Shown piece by piece: positions 46,327 through 56,472 of a stretch of 64,000 nucleotides of DNA (position 1 is the stretch's first letter; the number at the start of each line of letters is the position of its first letter). The notes under the pieces were generated by a model. It was not told where the DNA came from, did no database searches, and saw nothing but the letters and a program-made list of their open reading frames with translations. Source of the DNA: Sphingomonas sp. PL-96 (GTDB lineage: Bacteria > Pseudomonadota > Alphaproteobacteria > Sphingomonadales > Sphingomonadaceae); NCBI RefSeq assembly GCF_020707215.1, contig NZ_JAJFET010000008.1, forward strand, positions 62,001 to 126,000, given 5' to 3'. A program made the position numbers and the translations under genes.

Positions 46327-47792
46327 TTCACATCCCCCTCGCCCGGCTGGCCGAGCTCGAAATCGGAAACCGGGCGCAGGCGCCGGTCGTTCGCGTCGAA
46401 CAGCAGTGCGCCGTCGACCCACACCTTCTCGGGCCGGGTGTAGACGCTGAACGGATCACCGTTCCACAGCACCACATCCGCCATCTTGCCGGGCTTCAGG
46501 CTGCCGGTGACCTTGTCGACGCCGAGCGCGCGCGCCGGACCGATCGCGAGCCAGGTCCAGGCATGCTCGGGGGAGACGGGGATGCCGGCGCGGCGGGCCG
46601 AGGCCATCACCTTGGCGACTTCCTGGTTCAGCCGCTGAATGCCGTTCTCGTCGTCCGAATGGATCATCGCACAGGCGCCGGCGCGGTCGAGGATGGCGAG
46701 ATTCTCGCCGACCGCGTCATAGGCCTCCATCTTGAAGCCCCACCAGTCGGCCCAGACCGCGGCACAGGTGCCGTTCGCCTTCAGCAGGTCGGCGATCTTG
46801 TAGGCTTCGGTCGCGTGGTGGAAGGCGGTGACCTTGTAGCCGAACTCCTTGGCCATATCGAGCACGACGCCCATCTCGTCGGCGCGATAGCAGTGGTTGT
46901 GGACCAGGATCTCGCCGTCCAGCACGCCGCGCAGCGTGTCCATCGCCAGGTCGCGGTCAGGCGCGTCGCCGCCATCCTCCTCGTACTTGTCCCATTTGCG
47001 ATCGTAGGCGCGGGCCTTGGCCCAGGTGGCGCGATCGACCGCGACATTGCCCATGCGGGTCGTCGGCATCCGGCCCTTGCTGCCATAGACGCGCTTGGGG
47101 TTCTCGCCGCACGCCATCTTGAGGCCATAGGGCGCGCCGGGGAACTTCATCCCCTGCATCGTACGGGCATAGACGTTCTTGATCGTCACCGAACGGCCGC
47201 CGAACAGGTTGGCGGAGCCCGGCAGGATCTGCAGCGTGGTCACGCCGCCGTTGGTGAGCGCGCGGCCGAAGCCCGGGTCCTGCGGCCAGACGCTGTGTTC
47301 GGCCCAGACCTCTGCGGTGACCGGCGAGCTCATCTCGTTGCCGTCGGACAGCGCCTCGACGCTCGGCGAGGGATAGTCGCCAAGATGGCTGTGGACGTCG
47401 ATCACGCCCGGCGTCACCCATTTGCCCGTGCCGTCGATCACCGTCACGCCCTCGGCCGGGGCGATCGACTGGGCGACCTCGACGATCTTGCCGTCGCGGA
47501 ACAGCACGGCGCCCCCGTCGATGCGCCCGCCCTCGCCATCATAGATGGTGACGTTGGTGACCAGCGTCGGCCGGCCGGGATAGGCGTGATAGGTGGAGGG
47601 GTACGGGTCGTGGTTATACCCCTTTCCCGCGCCGGGCGCCGGATCGCCCTTCTTGTCCTTGGCCGGACGGTCGCCGGCGGCATGCGCCCGGGATCCGTCG
47701 GCTGCGCAGGCGGCAAGGCCACCCGCTGCGGCGAGCATCAGCAACGTTCGTAGCAAGCTGGTTCTCCGTTTAAGTCCAAGGGGTGCGGTCAT
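46323..47792 (-). CDS. Exported amidohydrolase (imidazolonepropionase-like), lipoprotein
   Basis: 489 residues from the ATG at 47792. The lipobox GGLAAC makes it a lipoprotein. Metal site intact: DVHSH after WVTPGVI, HNHCYRADE, FHHATEAYK and HSDDENG; the C-terminal composite domain reads GSLKPGKMADVVLWNGDPF. Members act on amide or imide bonds or as prolidase-like dipeptidases; substrate unknown. It overlaps the genes on either side by four bases, so the three-gene operon is tightly coupled. Confidence 0.87.
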   Translation of the reverse strand: MTAPLGLKRRTSLLRTLLMLAAAGGLAACAADGSRAHAAGDRPAKDKKGDPAPGAGKGYNHDPYPSTYHAYPGRPTLVTNVTIYDGEGGRIDGGAVLFRDGKIVEVAQSIAPAEGVTVIDGTGKWVTPGVIDVHSHLGDYPSPSVEALSDGNEMSSPVTAEVWAEHSVWPQDPGFGRALTNGGVTTLQILPGSANLFGGRSVTIKNVYARTMQGMKFPGAPYGLKMACGENPKRVYGSKGRMPTTRMGNVAVDRATWAKARAYDRKWDKYEEDGGDAPDRDLAMDTLRGVLDGEILVHNHCYRADEMGVVLDMAKEFGYKVTAFHHATEAYKIADLLKANGTCAAVWADWWGFKMEAYDAVGENLAILDRAGACAMIHSDDENGIQRLNQEVAKVMASARRAGIPVSPEHAWTWLAIGPARALGVDKVTGSLKPGKMADVVLWNGDPFSVYTRPEKVWVDGALLFDANDRRLRPVSDFELGQPGEGDVK

Positions 47793-48628
47793 GCGAAGAC
47801 CGCTTCCAGATCCTCGCCCACCAGCCCTTCGCGCTGGGACTTGAGCTGGTGGTAGACGGCCGAAAGTCCGGTGACGGTGAGCGCGCTCGACACCATGGTG
47901 AGCAGCGACTGGATCACGGCGCCGGTGATCCGCGCCGCTTCGGTCGCGCTTGCCAGCATGAAGCCCTGCCCCATGCCGCTCACCATCGAGAACGCCACCG
48001 CCACGATCGCGACCAGCAAGAGCAGCCGCCAGCGGGCACCGCGCACCAGCGCGCCGCTGCGGCCGAAGCTCGCGAAAACGCCGGTGCCCTCTGCGACCAG
48101 CACCGGCAGCACGATCAGCCAGGTGAGCATCAGGATGAGGCCAGGGATGAACAACAGCATCGTGCCGAAGATTACCCCCAGCCACCACAGGATGCGGATC
48201 AGGACGGCCGGCAGCAGCAGGCGCAGCCCCTTGGCAAACGCCACGCGGAAGTCGGCCGGGCGGCCGGCGAGCGCGTCCAGCGCAAGCGCGGTCATGATCA
48301 CTTCGCCCAGCGTGCCGAACACCAGCCCGAGCAGCCCCCCAAAGCCGATCAAGGCCACCAGCTGCTCGCTCTCCATCTGAAACATCGACCGGCTCAAATC
48401 GACGCCGAGCACCAGCTGCAAGGCGAGGCTCGGCAGGGCGAGGACAAGGCCGGTGAGCAGGATGGGCGTACGCGCCCGGCCGAGGGTGGTGAACGCCAGC
48501 GAGACGATGTCGCTGATGCGAAACTCCCAGGAATGGCGCCGCGCCTCGTGGCGGGCGGCGAAGATCAGCAGCGCGATCAACAGGAAGGGCAGCGCAAGCA
48601 ACGCCACCAGCATCAATATCACTGCCAT
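47789..48628 (-). CDS. Multi-pass membrane protein, GPDPase membrane-domain-like
   Basis: 279 residues with about six hydrophobic helices and the stretch GRSGALVRGARWRLLLLVAIV, as in proteins annotated with the glycerophosphoryl diester phosphodiesterase membrane domain or YIP1-like. There is no catalytic phosphodiesterase domain. Start ATG at 48628 directly behind GGGGGATCC. First gene of the operon with both amidohydrolases, and divergent from the MoxR cluster. Function unknown. Confidence 0.7.
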   Translation of the reverse strand: MAVILMLVALLALPFLLIALLIFAARHEARRHSWEFRISDIVSLAFTTLGRARTPILLTGLVLALPSLALQLVLGVDLSRSMFQMESEQLVALIGFGGLLGLVFGTLGEVIMTALALDALAGRPADFRVAFAKGLRLLLPAVLIRILWWLGVIFGTMLLFIPGLILMLTWLIVLPVLVAEGTGVFASFGRSGALVRGARWRLLLLVAIVAVAFSMVSGMGQGFMLASATEAARITGAVIQSLLTMVSSALTVTGLSAVYHQLKSQREGLVGEDLEAVFA

Positions 48629-48723
48629 GGATCCCCCATCCGCCCCACCGGATATTCCAAGCCTGGGGCGAAAAGCGTTGCGTGTAAATCGACGATTTGC
48701 TCCAACAGCCGTCAGGGGGATCC

Positions 48724-49389
48724 ATGACGGCACGCGCATCGATGGAGGCTGCGGCGGCAGCAGCGCCGCCCGACCCCGCGCGGGTCGCAGAGGCGCATCG
48801 CGCGATCCTGGCCGACAAGACCATCCAGTTCGACCTGCCGACCCGTCATGTCGAGACGCGCGATGCACCCGAGTGGCTCAAGTCGCTGGGCAACGCGATC
48901 GGGCGTTTCGTCCGTTGGGTGGGCGACGGCTGGACGGTGATCGGCTGGATTGCGGTGGCGGTCGTCGTGGTGGTGCTGCTGTTCGCGCTGGTGCCGTCCT
49001 TGCGCGAATGGGCGCAGGCGCTGCTGCAACGCGGACGTCGTGGCACGACGGACGAGGCCGCGTCCTGGGCGCCGACCGAGGTTCAGGCCCGCGCGCTGCT
49101 GGAAGAGGCGGACGCGCTGGCGGCCGGCGGGCGCTATGACGAGGCGGTGCACCTGATCCTGTTCCGTAGCATCGACGACATCGCAGGCTGGCGGGGCGAG
49201 CTGGTACGCCCCTCCTCCACCAGCCGCGACATCGCCCGCGCCGAAGGCCTGCCCGGCGAGGCGCGTGGCGTGTTCGCCCGGATCGTGGCGGCGGTCGAGC
49301 GCAGCTGGTTCGGCGGACAGGCGCTGGGACCTGCGGATTGGGACGCCGCGCGCGCCGACTATGTCCGTTTCGCGCTGAAAGCCGCATGA
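48724..49389 (+). CDS. DUF4129 domain protein
   Basis: 221 residues with one membrane helix (VIGWIAVAVVVVVLLFALVP) and a cytoplasmic DUF4129 part (ALLEEADALAAGGRYDEAVH, LILFRSIDDI, LVRPSSTSRDIAR, FARIVAAVERSWFGG). DUF4129 proteins are constant partners of MoxR/DUF58 systems. Start ATG is preceded by GGGGGATCC. It overlaps the next gene by ATGA. Confidence 0.85.
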   Translation: MTARASMEAAAAAAPPDPARVAEAHRAILADKTIQFDLPTRHVETRDAPEWLKSLGNAIGRFVRWVGDGWTVIGWIAVAVVVVVLLFALVPSLREWAQALLQRGRRGTTDEAASWAPTEVQARALLEEADALAAGGRYDEAVHLILFRSIDDIAGWRGELVRPSSTSRDIARAEGLPGEARGVFARIVAAVERSWFGGQALGPADWDAARADYVRFALKAA

Positions 49390-50606
49390 GCGAGGCGGCC
49401 CAGCCCTTTGCGCGGCGCACCGCGATCGTGCTGGTGGTGGCGGGCACGCTGCTGGCGCTGGCGGCGATCCTGCTGAGCGGTTTTTCCGACGTGCTGTCGC
49501 GGCAGCTGGGAACGGCCCCGGCGGCGGACGAGAAGAATGGGGCCGGCTATTATGCGCTGCGCCAGCTGGTCGACCGGACCAGCGGCGGCGGGTCGATGGT
49601 GGTGGATGCCGACGACCTGATGGCGATGCCCGAACTCGCCGTGCTGACGCCGACGCTGGAGACGCAGCCCGAGGAGGTGGCCAAGATCGTCCAAGGACGG
49701 CAGGCCCGCGCCCTGGCCGACGACGACGAGACCGGCGCCTTTCCGACGTTGATCGTGCTGCCGAAGTGGCAGGTCGCGCCGCTGCCGCTGCGCCCGCATC
49801 GGGTGGAGCGTGTCGGCATGGTGAGCGACGACAAGGCAGCAGCACTGGTGCCCGCCAAGGAAGTCCGGATCAGCTATGCCCCCGGTCGCCACATCCGCAG
49901 CGCGCCAGGCTGGCGGCTCCGCCCGTTCCGCACACCCTCGCTATTGCGCGCGCTCGAGGGCGGCTCGCTGGTGCCGATCCTGCGCGATGTCGATGGCGCG
50001 GCGGTGCTGGCGCGGCTGCCGGAGACGAACACCTATGTGCTCGCCGACCCGGATCTCATCAACAACGCGGCGCTGAAGCATCCCGAAAATGCGCAGGCGG
50101 CGATCACCATGCTCGCGGCGCTCGACCCGCAGTATTCGGGTGCGGCGGTGTTCGACGCCTCGCTTCATTATGGCCCGGGCGACCGCAACCTGGTGAAGCT
50201 GTTGTTCACGCCGCCGTTCCTGGCCGCGACGCTGGCGATGATCGCCGCCGCCGTGCTCGCGGGGCTGGCGACGGCGGTGCGGTTCGGGCCGGTGCTGCGC
50301 GAGCGGCGGGCGGTGGCGCTGGGCAAGGCGGCGCTGATCGACAATATCGCAGCCCTCACCCGCCTGTCCGGCCGGACGCTGTCGGCCGGCCCCCGCTATG
50401 CCGACATGGCACGCGAGGGACTGGTGCGGAGCCTGGACCTGCCGCGCGGGCTGGACGAAGCCGCGCTGCTCGAACGGCTCGACCGGCTGGGCGAGCGCCC
50501 GGCGCGCTATTCGCAGATCGACCACCGCCTGCGCACCGCCCGCACCGAAGCGGAGCTGGTGGCGGCGGCCCGACAACTCCACGCATGGAAGGAAGCACTC
50601 GCATGA
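49386..50606 (+). CDS. DUF4350 domain membrane protein
   Basis: 406 residues with an N-terminal helix (AIVLVVAGTLLALAAILLSG), a periplasmic DUF4350 region (NGAGYYALRQLVDRTSG, YVLADPDLINNAALKHPENA) and a second helix near residue 280-300 (FLAATLAMIAAAVLAGLA), followed by a cytoplasmic tail. It belongs to the MoxR operon; the family is of unknown function. Confidence 0.82.
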   Translation: MSEAAQPFARRTAIVLVVAGTLLALAAILLSGFSDVLSRQLGTAPAADEKNGAGYYALRQLVDRTSGGGSMVVDADDLMAMPELAVLTPTLETQPEEVAKIVQGRQARALADDDETGAFPTLIVLPKWQVAPLPLRPHRVERVGMVSDDKAAALVPAKEVRISYAPGRHIRSAPGWRLRPFRTPSLLRALEGGSLVPILRDVDGAAVLARLPETNTYVLADPDLINNAALKHPENAQAAITMLAALDPQYSGAAVFDASLHYGPGDRNLVKLLFTPPFLAATLAMIAAAVLAGLATAVRFGPVLRERRAVALGKAALIDNIAALTRLSGRTLSAGPRYADMAREGLVRSLDLPRGLDEAALLERLDRLGERPARYSQIDHRLRTARTEAELVAAARQLHAWKEALA

Positions 50607-50619
50607 GGAACGCACTGGC

Positions 50620-51572
<953 letters not shown>

Positions 51573-51576
<4 letters not shown>

Positions 51577-52844
51577 TCTATCCCACCCAGCGCGCGGTGT
51601 GGCTGGTCGCCGCGGCGGCGCCGGTGGCGCTTGCCGTCGGCATCGTCGCGCCCGGCGCCTGGGTGGCGGCACTCGGCTGGGTGGTGTTGATGGTGGTGCT
51701 GGTGGCGGTCGACGCGCTGCTGGCACCACCGCTGGGCGCTGCGCGGCTTTCGGTCGCGACCCCGGCGGCGGTCCACGTCGGCGAGACGATCGACCTCGCC
51801 CCCCGGCTGGAACAGGGCGAACGCGTGCTGCCCGCCGCCTTTGCCGCCGAGATCACGGGACCGTTCGAGCGGGTGGGTTCGCGCACCAGCACGCGCTTTC
51901 GTGCGGTTCGCCGCGGGCGTGCGGTGGTGGAGGCGCTGTGGGCGCGTCATGCGGGGCCGATGGGGCTCGCCTGGCGCCAGACCCGGCGGCCGGGCGGGCA
52001 AGCGATCGCGGTCCTGCCCGACATCCGCGCGGTTCGCGACGAGGGGATGCGCCAGTATCTCAACAGCCAGCATACGGGCCTGCGCATGCGCCGGGACAGC
52101 GGCGACGGCCAGGAATTCCAGGTGCTCACCGACTTCCAACCCGGCATGGAACGGCGCGCGATCGACTGGAAGGCTTCGGCCAAGCACGCCTCGCTGCTCG
52201 CCCGCGAGTACCAGACCGAGCGCGACAATGCGGTGGTGTTCGCGGTCGACGCGGGCCGCGCGATGAGCGACCCGGTCGGCGGCGTGCCGCGCGTCGACCG
52301 GGCCGTGTCCGCCGCGCTGCTGGCGGCGTTCGTGGCCCTCAAGTCCGGTGACCGGGTGCGGCTCTTCTCGTTCGCGGCACGGCCACAGGTGGATTCCGGC
52401 ACGCTGTCGGGCACCCGCGGCTTTGCGCGGCTGCACCATGCCGCCGCCGACATCGATTACGGCACCGACGAGAGCAACTATACGCTGTCGCTGGTGACGC
52501 TCGATGGACGGCTGGAGCGGCGCTCGCTGGTGGTGATCTTCACCGAGTTCACCGACCCGACCAGTGCCGAGCTGATGCTGGCGGCGGCGCAGCGCATGTT
52601 GAAGCGCCACCGGCTGCTGTTCGTGCTGTTCCGCGATGCCGAACTGGAGGGGATCCAGGATGCCGAGCCCGCCCAAGCCGACGACCTGGTACGCGCGACC
52701 GTCGCGCATACGCTGCTGCGCGAGCGCCGGATCGTGATCGAGCGGCTGCGGAGGATGGGGGTGGACGTGATCGAGGCGCCGGCAGACGCAATGGCGCTCA
52801 GCCTGGTCGAGCGCTACCTGCGCCACCGGGAGCGGGCGGCATGA
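51573..52844 (+). CDS. DUF58 (VWA-like) protein
   Basis: 423 residues from a TTG overlapping the moxR stop as TTGA. Two N-terminal helices, a beta-rich region, then the DUF58 core VLTDFQPGMERRAIDWKASA and a VWA-like fold start VVFAVDAGRAMSDPVGG (a degenerate MIDAS). It is the usual partner of the MoxR ATPase. Confidence 0.9.
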
Positions 52845-53836
52845 ACGCGCCGCTGTTCGCCAGCCGCCATTTTCGTGCCGAGCGCGAGGCGGACTGGGCG
52901 CGGCTGGAAGCGCTGCTCGACCTGGTCGAGAGCAAGAGCCCGCGCCGCCTGTCCGAGGACGATCTGATCGAGCTGCCGCGGCTGTACCGCGCGACGCTGT
53001 CGGCGCTGTCGGTGGCGCGCGAAACCTCGCTCGACGCATCGCTGGTCGCCTATCTGGAGCGGCTGTCCACCCGCGCCTACTTCGTCCTTTATGGCTGCCG
53101 GGCACCCTGGGGGCGGCAGATCGCGGGCTTCTTTGCGTCCGGCCTGCCGCAGGCGGTGCGCGCGCTGTGGCCCGAGATCCTGGTCGCGACGCTGCTCACG
53201 ATCCTGAGCGCCATCGCCGCCTATGCGCTGATCGGCGCCGAGCCGGGCTGGTTTGCCGCCATGTTCCCCGGCGAGATGGCGAGCGGCCGCGACATGAACG
53301 CATCAACCGAGTTCCTGCGCAAATCGCTGTATGACAAGCCCGAGCATGGCGGGCTGGAGCTGTTCGCGGCCTATCTCTTCACCCATAATGCGCAGGTGTC
53401 GTTCCTGTGCTTTGCGCTGGGCTTCGCGCTCGGCATCCCCACGCTGATCCTGCTGGTGCAGAACGGGGCGATGCTGGGGGCGATGTTCGCGGTCTATGCG
53501 CCGCACGGCCTGGCACCGGGGCTGTTCGGCTGGCTGATGATCCACGGATCGACCGAGCTGAGCGCGATCGTGCTGGCGGCCGCCGCCGGCCTGCGGATCG
53601 GGCGGGCGATCGCGTTTCCGGGCGAGCGCGGGCGCATTGCCGCCGCGGGGGCGGCTGGCCGTACCGCCGCCACGGTGATGCTGGGCGTGGTGCTGATGCT
53701 GCTGGTCGCCGGGCTGCTGGAGGGCTTTGCGCGCCAGCTGGTGACGAGCGACGGCGCCCGCTACGCAATCGCCGCGTCGATGTTTGCGCTGTGGGCCGGC
53801 TATTACACGCTCGCCGGGCGCACCCGCCGTGGCTAG
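52841..53836 (+). CDS. SpoIIM family membrane protein
   Basis: 331 residues with an N-terminal soluble helical part (LDLVESKSPRRLSEDDLIEL, YRATLSALSVAR) and about five membrane helices, matching the stage II sporulation protein M family (PF01944). In non-spore-formers it occurs with MoxR/DUF58/RDD genes, as here, and may build a membrane complex. It overlaps DUF58 by ATGA and the RDD gene by eight bases. Confidence 0.87.
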   Translation: MNAPLFASRHFRAEREADWARLEALLDLVESKSPRRLSEDDLIELPRLYRATLSALSVARETSLDASLVAYLERLSTRAYFVLYGCRAPWGRQIAGFFASGLPQAVRALWPEILVATLLTILSAIAAYALIGAEPGWFAAMFPGEMASGRDMNASTEFLRKSLYDKPEHGGLELFAAYLFTHNAQVSFLCFALGFALGIPTLILLVQNGAMLGAMFAVYAPHGLAPGLFGWLMIHGSTELSAIVLAAAAGLRIGRAIAFPGERGRIAAAGAAGRTAATVMLGVVLMLLVAGLLEGFARQLVTSDGARYAIAASMFALWAGYYTLAGRTRRG

Positions 53837-54707
53837 GCGCCCGCGCACATCGCGCCCGCCGCTGTCGCTCGATCGCGCGCTGGTGACGCCGGAGGGGGTG
53901 ACGCTCAACCTCCGCCTGGGCAGCGCCGGCGCGCGCGCCGGAGCGCTGGTCCTCGATCTCCTCATCATGCTCGCGATCCTGGTCGGATTCACCCTGCTGG
54001 TGGTGCTGCTGGGCCAGGTCGCGGGCACCACGACCCGGCCGCTGTTGCTGGTCGTGTGGCTGCTCGGCTTCTTCCTCCTGCGCAATTTCTACTTCGTCGC
54101 GTTCGAGGCGGGCGGGCGTGCCGCGACGCCCGGCAAGCGGCTGCAGAAGCTGCGCGTGATCGCGCGCGATGGCGGACGGCTGACCCCGGCGGCCGTGCTG
54201 GCGCGCAACCTCATGCGCGAGGTCGAGCTGTTCCTGCCGATCAGCTTCCTGCCCTTCGCCTTTGCCGAGGGGACGATCGACGGCTGGGTCGGGTTTCTGG
54301 CGCTCGGCTGGGCGTGCCTGTTCCTGTTCTTCCTGCTGTTCAATCGCGACCGGATGCGCGCGGGCGATCTGGTGGCAGGCACCTGGGTGGTGGAGAATGA
54401 GCGCAAGCAGATCGGCGTCGAGCTGCTCGATCCCACAGCGCTGGAGGGCGATCGCCACCGCTTCACGCCCGAGGAGCTCGCCGCCTATGGCACGTTCGAG
54501 CTGCACAAGCTGGAAGAGGTGCTGCGCCGCGAGGACCGCCACGACCAGTTCATGGTCGCACGCACCATCCGCACGAAGCTCGGCCGTGACCCGGACGCAG
54601 GGCATGATCGGGAGTTCCTGGAGGCCTATTACGCCGCGTTGCGGCTGGAGCTGGAACGCAAGCTGCTGTTCGGCACGCGCAAGAAGGACAAGCACGACCG
54701 GGTGTGA
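53829..54707 (+). CDS. RDD family membrane protein
   Basis: 292 residues from the GTG at 53829. The RDD signature is visible as R-D pairs in and near helices (GARAGALVLDLLIMLAIL, FNRDRMRAGDLVAGTWVV) and GGRAATPGKRLQKLRV. A cytoplasmic C-terminal extension follows, rich in charged residues. Last gene of the MoxR cluster. RDD proteins have been linked to ion or small-molecule transport in some species; the role here is unknown. Confidence 0.87.
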   Translation: MARRPRTSRPPLSLDRALVTPEGVTLNLRLGSAGARAGALVLDLLIMLAILVGFTLLVVLLGQVAGTTTRPLLLVVWLLGFFLLRNFYFVAFEAGGRAATPGKRLQKLRVIARDGGRLTPAAVLARNLMREVELFLPISFLPFAFAEGTIDGWVGFLALGWACLFLFFLLFNRDRMRAGDLVAGTWVVENERKQIGVELLDPTALEGDRHRFTPEELAAYGTFELHKLEEVLRREDRHDQFMVARTIRTKLGRDPDAGHDREFLEAYYAALRLELERKLLFGTRKKDKHDRV

Positions 54708-54747
54708 GGGGGGGCCGAGTCGCCCCTGAGCAGAACAGGAAAGCGCG

Positions 54748-55251
54748 ATGATCGAGACCGAACGGCTGATCCTTTCCCGTCCTACGCTGGCGGACTTTGA
54801 GGCGAACTATACGATGTTCGGCGATGAGCGGGTCACCACCTACCTCGGCGGGCCGATGGGGCGGGAGGATTCGTGGAAAAACCTGCTGCGTAACATCGGC
54901 CACTGGGCGGCTTTCGGCTACGGCATCTTCGCATTGCACGAGAAGCAAGGCAGGCGCTTGGTCGGTCAGGCCGGCCTCGCCCATTTTCAACGCGGCTTCG
55001 GCGATGCGTTCGATCCCTATCCCGAGGCAGCCTGGGTCATCGCCGCTGATGCGCAAGGAAAGGGCTATGCGACGGAAGCCGTGCAGGCGGTTCATGGCTG
55101 GTTGGCAGTGCAGCGAGATCCTGGGCGCACGGTGTGCCTCATCCACCCGGACAACCAGCCGTCGCGAGGTGTCGCAGCGAAGCTCGGCTATCAGCCTTTT
55201 GGTGAGGTACGCCATCGCGACGCACCGGGCATCCTGTTCGCGCGCGGGTGA
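54748..55251 (+). CDS. GNAT-family N-acetyltransferase (RimJ/RimL type)
   Basis: 167 residues: TERLILSRPTLADFEANYTM, acetyl-CoA binding stretch WVIAADAQGKGYATEAVQAV (Q/RxxGxG/A motif) and a C-terminal LGYQPFGEVRHRD. It transfers an acetyl group to an amine; substrate unknown. A stand-alone gene between the MoxR cluster and dinB. Confidence 0.87.
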   Translation: MIETERLILSRPTLADFEANYTMFGDERVTTYLGGPMGREDSWKNLLRNIGHWAAFGYGIFALHEKQGRRLVGQAGLAHFQRGFGDAFDPYPEAAWVIAADAQGKGYATEAVQAVHGWLAVQRDPGRTVCLIHPDNQPSRGVAAKLGYQPFGEVRHRDAPGILFARG

Positions 55252-55301
55252 CGAAGCGTAGGTGACAAACGCCGCCTTTGTTCCTATCCTGTTCCCGTGC
55301 C

Positions 55302-56381
55302 ATGACCCGCAAGATCATCCATGTCGACATGGACGCCTTTTTCGCGTCGGTGGAGCAGCGCGATGCGCCGGAGCTGCGCGGGCGGCCGGTGGCGGTCGGC
55401 GGCTCGAGCGGGCGCGGGGTGGTGGCGGCCGCGAGCTATGAGGCGCGCAAGTTCGGGGTGCGTTCGGCGATGCCGTCGGCGCGTGCGATCCGTCAGTGCC
55501 CGGAACTGGTGTTCGTGCGGCCGCGCTTCGACGTCTACAAGCAGGTGTCGCAGCAGATCCGCGCGATCTTCCACGCCTATACGCCGCTGGTCGAGCCGCT
55601 GTCGCTGGACGAGGCCTATCTGGACGTGACCGAGAACCTGGCCGGGCTGCCGTCGGCGACCGAGACCGCGCTCGCGATCCGCGCCCGCATCCGCGAGGAG
55701 ACCGGCCTCACCGCCTCGGCCGGCATTTCCTACAACAAGTTCCTGGCGAAGCTCGCGTCGGACGCCAACAAGCCAGACGGCCAGTTCGTGATCCCGCCCG
55801 GCGCCGGGGCGGCGTTCGTCGCCGGGCTCGACGTGGCGCGCTTCCACGGCGTCGGCCCGCGCACGGCCGAGAAGATGGCGGGGCTCGGCATCCACACCGG
55901 TGCCGACCTGCGGGACAAGGAGCTACCGTGGCTGCGCGCGCACTTCGGCAAGTCGGGCGACTGGTATCACCGCATCGCCCGCGGCGAGGACCATCGCGCG
56001 GTGACGCCGGATCGCGTGCGCAAGTCGTCGGGATCGGAGACGACCTATGGCACCAACCTCACCACGCCCGAGGCGGTGGAGGACGGCATCCGCGCGATGG
56101 CCGACGACGTTTGGGAATGGTGCGAGCGCACGCGCAGTTCGGGCCGGACGGTCACCGCCAAGATCCGCTTCGCCGATTTCCGGACGTTGACGCGCAGCCG
56201 CAGCCTGGCCGAGCCGGTCGGGGATCGCGCGACGCTGCACGGTGTCGCGGTCGAGCTGGTGCGCGGGCTCTATCCGCTGCCGATGGGAGTGCGGTTGCTG
56301 GGCGTCACCCTCTCCAACCTCGGCCCACTGCCCGACCCGGCAGCGCCGGGCATGCAGATGGCGCTCGATCTCCTGCGGTGA
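55302..56381 (+). CDS. dinB: DNA polymerase IV
   Basis: 359-residue Y-family translesion polymerase. Catalytic D9 (HVDMDAFFASVEQRD) and D104/E105 (SLDEAYLD), plus YNKFLAKLASDANKPDGQ and the little-finger domain. There is no obvious beta-clamp QL(S/D)LF motif at the end (it ends MQMALDLLR, a plausible variant). I chose the ATG at 55302. No LexA box was recognised upstream. Confidence 0.94.
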   Translation: MTRKIIHVDMDAFFASVEQRDAPELRGRPVAVGGSSGRGVVAAASYEARKFGVRSAMPSARAIRQCPELVFVRPRFDVYKQVSQQIRAIFHAYTPLVEPLSLDEAYLDVTENLAGLPSATETALAIRARIREETGLTASAGISYNKFLAKLASDANKPDGQFVIPPGAGAAFVAGLDVARFHGVGPRTAEKMAGLGIHTGADLRDKELPWLRAHFGKSGDWYHRIARGEDHRAVTPDRVRKSSGSETTYGTNLTTPEAVEDGIRAMADDVWEWCERTRSSGRTVTAKIRFADFRTLTRSRSLAEPVGDRATLHGVAVELVRGLYPLPMGVRLLGVTLSNLGPLPDPAAPGMQMALDLLR

Positions 56382-56472
56382 GGCGGGTCGATTTTTTCCG
56401 CGGCTGCGGCCATAGGCACCCGCGAGCCGAGTCCGGGCGGGCGCGGCGGCTGACAAGCTGGAAGGACAGGCT

